A stretch of 7,428 nt of DNA from assembly GCA_020161965.1 (NCBI GenBank), contig JAIUNH010000185.1:1-7428 (forward strand), given 5' to 3'. Numbering within the stretch: the first letter of the stretch is position 1; each line of letters begins with the position of its first letter. The position numbers were made by a program, and so were the translations under genes. Source of the stretch: Pseudomonadota bacterium. Lineage in GTDB: Bacteria > Pseudomonadota > Alphaproteobacteria > CACIAM-22H2. Shown piece by piece: positions 1-6,447 of the stretch. Under the pieces are notes generated by a model. The model was not told the origin of the DNA. It saw only the letters and a list, made by a program, of their open reading frames with translations, and made no database searches.

Positions 1-179
1 CCCTCGCTTCGGTCGGGCGAACGACGCTGTCGGCCTGGGGCGGTTGGCTCGCGGCGCAACTCGATTGGGTGTGGTTTTTCGCCGCCACGACGCTGGCCGC
101 CATACCCGGCATCGTGCTGGTGCTGGTGTTGATGCGCCGGTTTCCCGATGCCGGGAAGCGATCACAGATAAGTGGCTAA
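1..179 (+). CDS. MFS permease, AmpG-like (C-terminal fragment)
   Basis: The frame that starts at base 3 is open from the window edge to TAA at 177-179 and gives 58 residues; the 5' part lies outside the window. The fragment reads LASVGRTTLSAWGGWLAAQL, then a DWVWFF turn, then a very hydrophobic last helix (about residues 24-44) and a short basic cytoplasmic tail. The pattern 'SxxGRT, small-residue helix, GW-FF, PG, hydrophobic helix' is typical of the last two membrane helices of AmpG-type major facilitator permeases. These import anhydro-muropeptides into the cytoplasm for cell-wall recycling. Other MFS_1 transporters end similarly, so membership of MFS is more certain than the AmpG substrate. 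The 3' end overlaps the end of the convergent glycosyltransferase gene by 18 bp, leaving no room for a terminator between them. Confidence 0.65.
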   Translation, partial: LASVGRTTLSAWGGWLAAQLDWVWFFAATTLAAIPGIVLVLVLMRRFPDAGKRSQISG

Positions 180-1139
180 CGCTTTCTCGACCGCATCCAA
201 CGGAATCGCATCCATCGTCTCAGCGCCGAAAGTTTGCGCGCGGATCACGGTCAGGCGTTGCGCGGCCGGAGCGAATTTCGCGGGATCGGTCGGGCCGAAC
301 AGCGACACCAGGCCCACATCGCCCGCCGCCAGCATATGCCCGCCGCCCGCATCGTTCGCGACGGCCGCCTTGCAGCGCTGTGCCAGCGCGATGGTCAAGG
401 CGGGCGCGGTTTCCATCCTGCGCGCGATCGCGTCTTGAATCGGTAGGATCGCGTTCGGCACCGCGCGGCAGGCGGCGACCCAGTCGGTCTCGTTGGGCCC
501 GAGCTGAAATACCGGTACGATGCCGCGTGCGGAAAGCCGATGCCCAAGTTCGACGAAGCGTTCCAACGGCCAGCATTTCTCGCGATTGCCTGCACCGGGC
601 GCGAGCACGACGTAAGTTTGTCCGTCGGGCAGCAGCGTTCGCGCATCGCCAACCGCTTGGGCGGGCAGGCGCAACGGCGCCGTCGCGATATTCGGATCGC
701 CGCCGGCCGCTTCGATCAATTGCGATAGCTGCGCATCCATCGAACGCGGCTTGGTCGTATCGCGCGGTTTGCCGTCGGATAGAAACCAGCCGGCGGCGCC
801 CGACACGAAGCGCCGATGGCGCACGCGGCGCACGGCAAGGCTGGTCGAAAAACGCCGCTGCGTATCGATCACCAGATCGAAATCGCGCCCGCCCAAGGGC
901 CTTGTCAGCAAATCGCCCCAGGACGAACCGAAGCCGGCATTCTCGATCGTTTCGTCGATCAAGCCATCGACCAGCGGTTTCAGCGTGGTCGCGTAGACGC
1001 TGGGGCCTTTGCCCGCACACCACACGATCCGCGCCTCCGGCCAGTTCGCGCGCAAGCGCCGCGCGAAGGGCAGCTTCAGCAGCCCGTCGCCGACCAGATC
1101 GAGGCCGACATAGATCAGAATCGAGGAATAACCCGGCAT
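162..1139 (-). CDS. glycosyltransferase family 9 (heptosyltransferase-like)
   Basis: The 325-residue protein matches the GT9 (ADP-heptose:LPS heptosyltransferase) fold, GT-B type. The N-terminal beta strand and loop ILIYVGLDLVGDGLLKLP (residues 7-24) corresponds to the acceptor-side loop, and Asp18 sits where WaaC has its catalytic Asp13. The C-terminal half carries the nucleotide-sugar motifs: PGAG followed by KCWPLERF (181-195), a GPNE loop (214-217), NDAGGGHMLAA (262-272) and FGPTDP (281-286). Length is normal for the family. The reading frame stays open 70 codons further upstream, but that part runs into the divergent gene and has no family resemblance. The ATG at 1139 puts the first beta strand at the N-terminus as in the family, although its ribosome-binding site is weak. 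The likely role is sugar addition to a cell-surface glycan on the cytoplasmic face of the inner membrane. No LPS genes are beside it, so the donor and acceptor are unknown. Confidence 0.85.
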   Translation of the reverse strand: MPGYSSILIYVGLDLVGDGLLKLPFARRLRANWPEARIVWCAGKGPSVYATTLKPLVDGLIDETIENAGFGSSWGDLLTRPLGGRDFDLVIDTQRRFSTSLAVRRVRHRRFVSGAAGWFLSDGKPRDTTKPRSMDAQLSQLIEAAGGDPNIATAPLRLPAQAVGDARTLLPDGQTYVVLAPGAGNREKCWPLERFVELGHRLSARGIVPVFQLGPNETDWVAACRAVPNAILPIQDAIARRMETAPALTIALAQRCKAAVANDAGGGHMLAAGDVGLVSLFGPTDPAKFAPAAQRLTVIRAQTFGAETMDAIPLDAVEKALATYL

Positions 1140-1248
1140 TGTTGGGTGATTAGCACAAGCTGCGGCATTTTCGCGCGCGCCTCTGTCATACTCCCGGCAT
1201 CGATGCGAATGGATTATGTTGCGACGCAGCATATCGCGAGGAAACCGC
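1140..1248. promoter_or_regulatory. divergent intergenic region between glycosyltransferase and acyl-CoA synthetase/GNAT gene
   Basis: The 109 bp between two divergent start codons must hold the promoters of both genes unless one of the promoters lies inside a neighbouring gene. On the + strand CATACT at 1187-1192 is a plausible -10 element, but the bases 17 upstream (GGCATT, 1164-1169) are a poor -35. On the - strand no convincing pair was found. GCATCGATGC at 1197-1206 is a perfect 10-bp palindrome, possibly chance. The assignment of a regulatory role is from gene layout; the individual elements are weak. Confidence 0.35.
1238..1242 (+). promoter_or_regulatory. ribosome-binding site deciding the start of the acyl-CoA synthetase/GNAT gene
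   Basis: GAGGA is followed by a 6-base spacer and the ATG at 1249. This favours that ATG over an in-frame TTG at 1216 that would add 11 residues. The protein from 1249 also begins as ADP-forming CoA synthetases do, a few residues before the CoA-binding Rossmann strand. Confidence 0.7.
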
Positions 1249-3951
1249 ATGTCGATCCGCAATCTCGACCACATGTTCGCACCGAAGGCCGTGACGCTGA
1301 TCGGTGCCTCGCCCAAGCCCGGCTCGGTCGGCAATGTTCTCGCGCGCAATCTGTTCGCCGGCGGTTTTCAGGGTCCGATCCTGCCGGTGAACCCGAAATA
1401 CAAATCGATCGAGGGCGTCTACACCTATCCCGACGTGGCGTCGCTGCCGACAGCACCCGATTTCGCGGTCGTCTGTACGCCGCCCAAGATCGTGCCGGGT
1501 GTGATCGGTGAATTGGCGGCACGCGGCTGCAAGGCGGCCGTGGTGCTGACCGCCGGTTTCGGCGAATTGCCGGGCGGCGAGGGCAAGGCGCTGGAACAGG
1601 CGATGCTCGACGCCGCCAAACCGAACCTGATGCGTATCGTCGGGCCCAATTGCTTGGGCGTGCTCGTCCCCGGCGCGGGGCTTAACGCCACCTTCGCGCA
1701 TTTGGCGCCGCCCAAAGGCGATCTCGCTTTCGTCACCCAATCGGGCGCGATGGCGACCGCCGTGCTCGACTGGGCGCACCCGCGCAAAATCGGCTTCTCG
1801 CATATGGTTTCGCTCGGCGCGATGGCCGATGTCGATTTCGGCGACATGCTGGATTGGCTGGCGCTGGACGGGCGCACGCGCGCGATTCTGCTTTATGTCG
1901 AAGCGATCACGCATGCGCGCAAATTCATGTCGGCGGCGCGTGCGGCCGCGCGGCTAAAACCCGTCATCGTCATCAAGGCCGGCCGCCATATGGAAGCGGC
2001 GAAGGCCGCCGCATCGCATACCGGCGCATTGGCGGGCTCGGACGCCGTTTACGACGCGGCGTTCCGGCGTGCCGGCATGCTGCGCGTCTACGACGTCGAC
2101 GAATTGTTCGATGCGGTCGCCACGCTCGCGAATCCGCCCAAACATGCGGGCGATCGGCTCGGCATCCTCACCAATGGCGGCGGATTGGGCGTGCTCGCGA
2201 CCGATACGTTGATGGATCAGGACGGGCATCTCGCCGATCTCGCCCCCGATACGATCGCGAAGCTCAATGCCGTGTTGCCGAAAACCTGGTCGCACGGCAA
2301 TCCGGTGGACATCATCGGCGACGCGCCGCCGGAGCGTTACGCCGCCTCGGTCGAAGCGTTGCTGCAGGATCGCAATCTCGATGCGTTGCTGGTGCTGAAT
2401 TGCCCGACGGCGATCGCGTCGTCGACCGACGCCGCCGACGCGACGATCAAAGCCGCGAAGGGCGCGCGTGTACCCGTATTGTCGGCGTGGCTGGGCGATA
2501 CGCAAAGTGCGGTCGATGCGCGCGGCAAATTCGCCGATGCGCGTATCCCGTCCTACGAGACGCCGGACAAGGCGGTGCGCGGCTTCATGCATCTCGTGCG
2601 CTATCGCCGCGCGCAGGAAAGCCTGATGGAAGTGCCCGAAGCCGCGCCGGACAATCTTTGTCCCGATCCGGACGCGGCGAAGCGCACGGTCGCGGCCGCC
2701 CTCGAATCGGACCGCGAATGGCTGACCGATCCGGAAGTGCGCGCCGTGCTGGGCGGTTACGGTTTCGGCATGCCCAAGGCCGAAACCGTCGCCGATATCG
2801 AAGCGGCAGCACAAGCCGCCGCCAAGATCGGCGGGCGCGTGGCGCTGAAAATCGTCTCGCCGCAGATCCTGCATAAATCCGATTTCGGCGGTGTGGCCCT
2901 CAATCTCGACGGGCCGGACGCGGTGCGCGTCGCCGCCGCCGCGATGGTCGAACGCGTGCGCAAGGCGAAGCCCGAGGCGACGATCACCGGGTTTCTGGTG
3001 CAGGAGATGATCCGCCGTCCACATGCGCATGAATTGATCTTGGGCGCGTCGGTCGATCGGCAATTCGGGCCGGTGCTGCTGTTTGGCCAAGGCGGCGTGG
3101 CGGTCGAAGTCTTGCGCGATACCGCAATGGCGTTGCCGCCACTGAACGTCAAACTCGCGCGCGATATGATCGCCGCGACGCGCGTGTCGCGCTTGCTCAA
3201 AGGCTATCGCGACCGCAAACAAGCCGATCTTCCGGCGATTGAGCGCGCGCTGGTGCGCTTGTCGCGTTTGATCTGCGAACTCGACGCCGTGATCGAGTTT
3301 GACATCAATCCGTTGCTGGCCGACGAGGACGGCGCCATCGTGTTGGATGCGCGTATCCGCATCGCCAAACCGACAGCGGCCCGCCAGGGCGCAAGACTCG
3401 CGATCGAGCCCTATCCCGCCGACCTTGCGCGCGACATCGTATTGCCCACCGGCAAGACCGCGCATCTGCGCCCGATCCGCCCGGAAGACGCGCCCGGCAT
3501 CGAAGCGATGATCGCGCGGATGACGCCGGAGGATCGGCGCATGCGCTTCTTCGCGACGATCGAAAAGCTCACGCGCGAACAACTCGCGCGTCTGACCCAG
3601 ATCGATTACGACCGCGAGATGGGGTTGGTCTGCGAAGGCCCCGACGGAATCTGGGGCACGGTGCGCCTGACCGCCGACCCCGATCGCGGCCGCGCGGAAT
3701 ACGCCATCGCTTTGCGCAGCGATCTGAAAGGCATGGGGATCGGCCTGTTCTTGATGCGAAAGATTCTCGACTACGCCAAGGCGCGCGGCATCGGCGTGGT
3801 CTATGGCGAAGTCCTGCGCGAGAACCGGCCGATGCTGGAAGTTTGCAAAAATCTGGGCTTCTCGGTGAAGGCGGACCCGCACGCGCCCGATGTCGTGCAT
3901 GCGGAAATCGCCTTGGCCGATTGGCCGGAAATCGCCGCTGCAGCGCGGTAA
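1249..3951 (+). CDS. ADP-forming acyl-CoA synthetase (alpha-beta) fused to GNAT acetyltransferase, Pat/PatZ-type
   Basis: The 900-residue protein has the domain order of protein lysine acetyltransferase Pat (E. coli PatZ/YfiQ). Residues about 1-130 form the CoA-binding Rossmann domain (LIGASPKPGSVGN, 17-29). Residues about 130-460 form two succinyl-CoA synthetase-like domains (VGPNCLG at 131, TQSGA at 163, YVEA with Glu218, ASHTGALAG with His257). Residues about 495-705 form the ATP-grasp beta part (HKSDFGG with His542, FGQGGVAVE at 612, DINPLL at 685, LDARI at 699). Residues about 732-890 form a GNAT domain with the acetyl-CoA loop RSDLKGMGIG (823-832), nearly identical to that of PatZ. The family acetylates lysines of metabolic enzymes such as acetyl-CoA synthetase; stand-alone synthetases of this type convert acyl-CoA, ADP and phosphate to acid, CoA and ATP. 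Both active-site histidines of the synthetase appear present here, which as I recall is not so in PatZ. The protein is probably cytoplasmic, with no signal peptide. It could therefore be an active synthetase, a protein acetyltransferase, or both. Confidence 0.9.
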   Translation: MSIRNLDHMFAPKAVTLIGASPKPGSVGNVLARNLFAGGFQGPILPVNPKYKSIEGVYTYPDVASLPTAPDFAVVCTPPKIVPGVIGELAARGCKAAVVLTAGFGELPGGEGKALEQAMLDAAKPNLMRIVGPNCLGVLVPGAGLNATFAHLAPPKGDLAFVTQSGAMATAVLDWAHPRKIGFSHMVSLGAMADVDFGDMLDWLALDGRTRAILLYVEAITHARKFMSAARAAARLKPVIVIKAGRHMEAAKAAASHTGALAGSDAVYDAAFRRAGMLRVYDVDELFDAVATLANPPKHAGDRLGILTNGGGLGVLATDTLMDQDGHLADLAPDTIAKLNAVLPKTWSHGNPVDIIGDAPPERYAASVEALLQDRNLDALLVLNCPTAIASSTDAADATIKAAKGARVPVLSAWLGDTQSAVDARGKFADARIPSYETPDKAVRGFMHLVRYRRAQESLMEVPEAAPDNLCPDPDAAKRTVAAALESDREWLTDPEVRAVLGGYGFGMPKAETVADIEAAAQAAAKIGGRVALKIVSPQILHKSDFGGVALNLDGPDAVRVAAAAMVERVRKAKPEATITGFLVQEMIRRPHAHELILGASVDRQFGPVLLFGQGGVAVEVLRDTAMALPPLNVKLARDMIAATRVSRLLKGYRDRKQADLPAIERALVRLSRLICELDAVIEFDINPLLADEDGAIVLDARIRIAKPTAARQGARLAIEPYPADLARDIVLPTGKTAHLRPIRPEDAPGIEAMIARMTPEDRRMRFFATIEKLTREQLARLTQIDYDREMGLVCEGPDGIWGTVRLTADPDRGRAEYAIALRSDLKGMGIGLFLMRKILDYAKARGIGVVYGEVLRENRPMLEVCKNLGFSVKADPHAPDVVHAEIALADWPEIAAAAR

Positions 3952-3983
3952 AACATGGCCAAATTGGGCCGCAATAATCCGTG

Positions 3984-4012
3984 GTGACCCCGGCGGGGGC
4001 GGGCTATATATC
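3984..4012 (+). promoter_or_regulatory. candidate sigma-70-type promoter for the nitronate monooxygenase-family gene
   Basis: GTGACC (3984-3989; 4 of 6 matches to TTGACA) and TATATC (4007-4012; 4 of 6 to TATAAT) are separated by exactly 17 bases, about 35 bases before the GTG start. The -10 lies in the only AT-rich patch of the 96-bp gap. The same bases form the 7-base loop of a small hairpin, GGGCT (4001-4005) with AGCCC (4013-4017). It has no T-run after it, so it is unlikely to be a terminator of the upstream gene. No database motif was tested. Confidence 0.4.
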
Positions 4013-4035
4013 AGCCCCTAAACTCCGCCAACCAC

Positions 4036-4040
4036 AGGGA
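4036..4040 (+). promoter_or_regulatory. ribosome-binding site deciding the GTG start at 4048
   Basis: AGGGA is followed by 7 bases and GTG at 4048. The next in-frame candidate, ATG at 4069 (residue 8, in LQPLMISG), lies within the first residues that look like part of the folded enzyme and has no such site. The GTG is therefore preferred. Confidence 0.6.
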
Positions 4041-4047
4041 TTCGCCG

Positions 4048-5445
4048 GTGTTTTCGCTACAGCCGTTGATGATTTCGGGTCGTGAAGTTCTGCCGCTGAT
4101 CGAAGGCGGCAAAGGTGTCGCCGTATCGAATGGCGAGAGCTCGGGGTCTTGGGCGAAGGCCGGCGGCGTGGGTACGTTTTCGGGCGTCAACGCGGACCAC
4201 ACGGACGAGAACGGCAATATCGTCCGCCAGATCTATCACGGCAAAACGCGGCGCGAGCGTCACGACGAATTGATCGCCTACGCGATCAAGGGTGCGGTCC
4301 ATCAAGCGCGCGTGGCGCGCGAAATCGGCGGGCCGAACGCGCGCATCCATATCAACATCCTGTGGGAAATGGGGGCGGCCGAGCCGATCCTCGAAGCCGT
4401 GCTCGAACAGGCCAAGGGCCTGATCGACGGCGTGACCTGCGGGGCGGGCATGCCCTATCGCATCGCCGAGATCTGCGCCAAGCACAACGTCTACTACTAT
4501 CCGATCATCTCCTCCGCGCGCGCCTTCCGCGCGTTGTGGAAGCGCGCCTATCACAAATTCAGCACGTTGCTCGGCGGCGTGGTCTACGAAGATCCGTGGC
4601 TGGCCGGCGGGCATAACGGTCTGTCGAACGCCGAGGACCCCAAGAAGCCCGAACCGCCGCTGCCGCGCGTGGTCGAGCTGCGCCGCCAGATGAACGAATT
4701 CGGCCTCAACAACGTGCCGATCGTCATGGCGGGCGGGGTGTGGCGCCTCGACGAATGGAAGGATTTCATCGGCAATCCCGATGTCGGCCCTTGCGCCTTC
4801 CAATTCGGCACGCGGCCGTTGCTAACCCAGGAAAGCCCGATCTCCGACGCGTGGAAGCAGCGTTTGCTCACGCTGAAGCCCGGCGACGTGCTGCTGCATC
4901 GCTTCTCGCCGACCGGTTTCTATTCCTCGGCGGTCAAGAATCCGTTCCTGCTGGAACTCGAAGCGCGCTCGGCGCGCCAGATCGCCTATCAAACCCATGC
5001 GGTGGGCGAGCACGATATTCCCTTCGCGATCGGTGCGCGCGGCCGCACGGTCTATCTCGCCGCGCGCGACAAGCTGCATGCCGAAGATTGGGTGCGCCAA
5101 GGCTATACCGAAGCGTTGCGCACGCCCGATTCGACGCTGATTTTCGTGACCCCGCCGAAGGCCGCCGAAATCCTGAAGGACCAGGTCGATTGCATGGGCT
5201 GCTTGTCGGCTTGCGCGTTCTCGAACTGGGCGCAGAACGAGCAAGGCACCACCGGCCACAAGGCCGATCCGCGCAGCTTCTGCATTCAGAAGACGTTGCA
5301 GGACATCAGCCACGGCGCCGACGTCGAAAGCCAGCTGATGTTCGCGGGCCACAACGCCTATCGCTTCGCCAGCGACCCGTTCTACTCGAACGGTTATGTG
5401 CCGACGGTCAAGGAACTGGTCGAACGTATCGCGTCCGGGCAGTGA
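4048..5445 (+). CDS. nitronate monooxygenase-family FMN oxidoreductase with C-terminal four-cysteine motif
   Basis: The 465-residue protein has the TIM-barrel signatures of the 2-nitropropane dioxygenase/nitronate monooxygenase family. These are a glycine-rich start (GGKGVAVSNGESSGS, with AGGVGTFSG close behind), TCGAGMP (130-136), the catalytic-base motif AGGHNG with His189, VMAGGV (226-231) and the FMN-phosphate segment FGTRPLLTQES (253-263). Members use FMN to oxidise nitronates, or in the FabK/PfaD branches reduce enoyl thioesters; the substrate here is not evident. It is longer than typical class I enzymes (about 320-380 residues). After the barrel there is an extra domain of roughly 150-190 residues containing Cys382, Cys385, Cys389 and Cys412 (CMGCLSAC, then SFC), which could hold a metal or Fe-S centre. 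There is no signal peptide, so it is probably cytoplasmic. It follows the Pat-like gene in the same direction after 96 bp, with its own candidate promoter. Its stop is 3 bp from the end of the convergent peptidase gene. Family assignment is firm; the reaction is open. Confidence 0.85.
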   Translation: MFSLQPLMISGREVLPLIEGGKGVAVSNGESSGSWAKAGGVGTFSGVNADHTDENGNIVRQIYHGKTRRERHDELIAYAIKGAVHQARVAREIGGPNARIHINILWEMGAAEPILEAVLEQAKGLIDGVTCGAGMPYRIAEICAKHNVYYYPIISSARAFRALWKRAYHKFSTLLGGVVYEDPWLAGGHNGLSNAEDPKKPEPPLPRVVELRRQMNEFGLNNVPIVMAGGVWRLDEWKDFIGNPDVGPCAFQFGTRPLLTQESPISDAWKQRLLTLKPGDVLLHRFSPTGFYSSAVKNPFLLELEARSARQIAYQTHAVGEHDIPFAIGARGRTVYLAARDKLHAEDWVRQGYTEALRTPDSTLIFVTPPKAAEILKDQVDCMGCLSACAFSNWAQNEQGTTGHKADPRSFCIQKTLQDISHGADVESQLMFAGHNAYRFASDPFYSNGYVPTVKELVERIASGQ

Positions 5446-5448
5446 CGC

Positions 5449-6375
5449 CTAAATGCCCATCTCTGGATTTCCATTGGCAAAAAATGGTGCGTACTCTTGT
5501 CGAGAATGATGTTCTCGGAGAGCTCTCAGTTTTTCCATTTTCAAGACTTCAAGAATGCACCATGCGGGCAACACACAGGTCATTCCACTAAGGCCTTTGA
5601 CATACTGACCTTCGACATCGAGTGAGACCGCTTCCTTCTTCGGGACGGCCCGCCCTTTTACAATTTCCCACGCCTCTGAAAATTGGCCCCAGTGAATACC
5701 TAAGAGTCCCAAATAGCTGCGTCCCAGCGAGGGAGGATCCAATGTTCTGTCTGGTGTTGACGTAACATTGCTCAAATCAAGACTAAACCCTCGATCTCGA
5801 TAAATGAAAACTGGTGATCCTGAGTAACCACTTCGCGAATGAAGATCGACACAGAAACTATCGGCAACGCGATCGTTGGTTTGCAAGATTGGTGAGGGAA
5901 GTAGGCTGAGATTGCCAAATCGTGCAGCAGGGGCATTTGTCGGCCCGCCGTCGTGATCTATGAAACGTCCAAGCATAAAAACGTCTTCACCAATTCCCAA
6001 AATATCTTTTGAGAATATTTCTGACTTAACGAAAATATTCGAATTTATAAGACTTACTTTGTGTTTTCCCGGCATCATTGAAAACGGCAAGACTGCGATG
6101 TCATACCGAGGATCGAAGTGCCATTCTTCGGGACCGTACTCAAAAATATCCACTCCGCCATCAATGGTGTTGATTCGCATTGTCGAATGTCCTTCACGGA
6201 CAGCGACATGCCAATTCGTGACCGCATAGTAATAAATTGTATGATTTGGAAATAATTCACCTGGTATAGCTACGACGAAACCAGTGCCTCCGAACCCCTC
6301 TACCTTCTCCGCAGCGTCTCTACTGGGATAAAGATAGATTACCGCATCCAAGACTTCGCGCGGGATTTTGGGCAT
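5449..6375 (-). CDS. trypsin-like serine peptidase, cytoplasmic, function unknown
   Basis: The 308-residue protein has the catalytic triad of a chymotrypsin-fold (S1-like, Trypsin_2 type) peptidase in the correct order. His56 is in TNWHVA, Asp92 in DPRYDIAVLP and Ser185 in SGYSGSPVF. An early GGTGFVV strand (residues 29-35) matches the 'GSGFVV' strand of this fold. A later YLGLLGIHWG strand (221-230) matches the segment after the nucleophile. The N-terminus, MPKIPREVLDAV, is not a signal peptide and there is no transmembrane helix or PDZ domain, so it differs from periplasmic DegP/HtrA proteases and probably acts in the cytoplasm. The ATG at 6375 is the first start after an in-frame TAG, but the ribosome-binding site is weak. 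Codon use is AT-rich, unlike all neighbours. Proteases of this type occur alone or with other modules in accessory loci, including phage-defence loci, but no partner gene is visible here. The substrate is unknown. Confidence 0.8.
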   Translation of the reverse strand: MPKIPREVLDAVIYLYPSRDAAEKVEGFGGTGFVVAIPGELFPNHTIYYYAVTNWHVAVREGHSTMRINTIDGGVDIFEYGPEEWHFDPRYDIAVLPFSMMPGKHKVSLINSNIFVKSEIFSKDILGIGEDVFMLGRFIDHDGGPTNAPAARFGNLSLLPSPILQTNDRVADSFCVDLHSRSGYSGSPVFIYRDRGFSLDLSNVTSTPDRTLDPPSLGRSYLGLLGIHWGQFSEAWEIVKGRAVPKKEAVSLDVEGQYVKGLSGMTCVLPAWCILEVLKMEKLRALREHHSRQEYAPFFANGNPEMGI

Positions 6376-6447
6376 GTGTTTATCAATTTGATGATCTAAA
6401 ACTAAATAATACTATAACAAGAATACCGCCGCCGATAGTTCACAAAC
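6376..6447 (-). promoter_or_regulatory. AT-rich leader of the serine peptidase gene
   Basis: The 72 bp between the peptidase start and the end of the GMC gene (both on the - strand) is mostly A/T near the peptidase. On the - strand TATAGT (6411-6416) and TATTAT (6407-6412) are possible -10 elements. No good -35 lies at the expected distance. A promoter here is inferred from composition and position. No T-run hairpin terminator for the GMC gene was seen. Confidence 0.3.

Larger units (their letters stand above)
5446..6447. other. low-GC segment, probable horizontally acquired single-gene insertion
   Basis: Composition changes abruptly just after the stop at 5445 and returns to GC-rich at about 6465, inside the end of the GMC oxidoreductase gene. 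As a sample, 13 of 60 bases are G/C at 6001-6060 against 39 of 60 at 3061-3120. The segment holds one gene (the serine peptidase) and its leader. I found no flanking tRNA, integrase, transposase or convincing target-site duplication, so the route of acquisition is not visible. Both neighbours appear intact at this junction. Confidence 0.65.

Noticed and set aside
44..1153. A 369-codon open frame on the + strand opposite the glycosyltransferase
   Set aside because: The product is an Arg/Ser/Pro/Ala-rich shadow without motifs; the - strand frame carries all GT9 motifs.
1197..1206. Perfect palindrome GCATCGATGC as an operator
   Set aside because: A single 10-bp palindrome is weak evidence, and there is no regulator gene or second copy nearby; it is only noted in the intergenic entry.
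1954..3900. A 648-codon open frame on the - strand opposite the acyl-CoA synthetase/GNAT gene
   Set aside because: The protein is rich in His, Arg, Asp and Gln with no recognisable domain, as expected for an antisense frame of a GC-rich gene. The + strand product has a complete set of family motifs.
3955..3970. Possible terminator hairpin after the acyl-CoA synthetase/GNAT gene (GGCC repeated around a 6-base loop)
   Set aside because: The stem is only 4 bp and no T-run follows.
6013..6040. An 8-bp inverted repeat (GAATATTT and AAATATTC, 12-base loop)
   Set aside because: It lies within the peptidase coding region in very AT-rich DNA, where such repeats are expected by chance.
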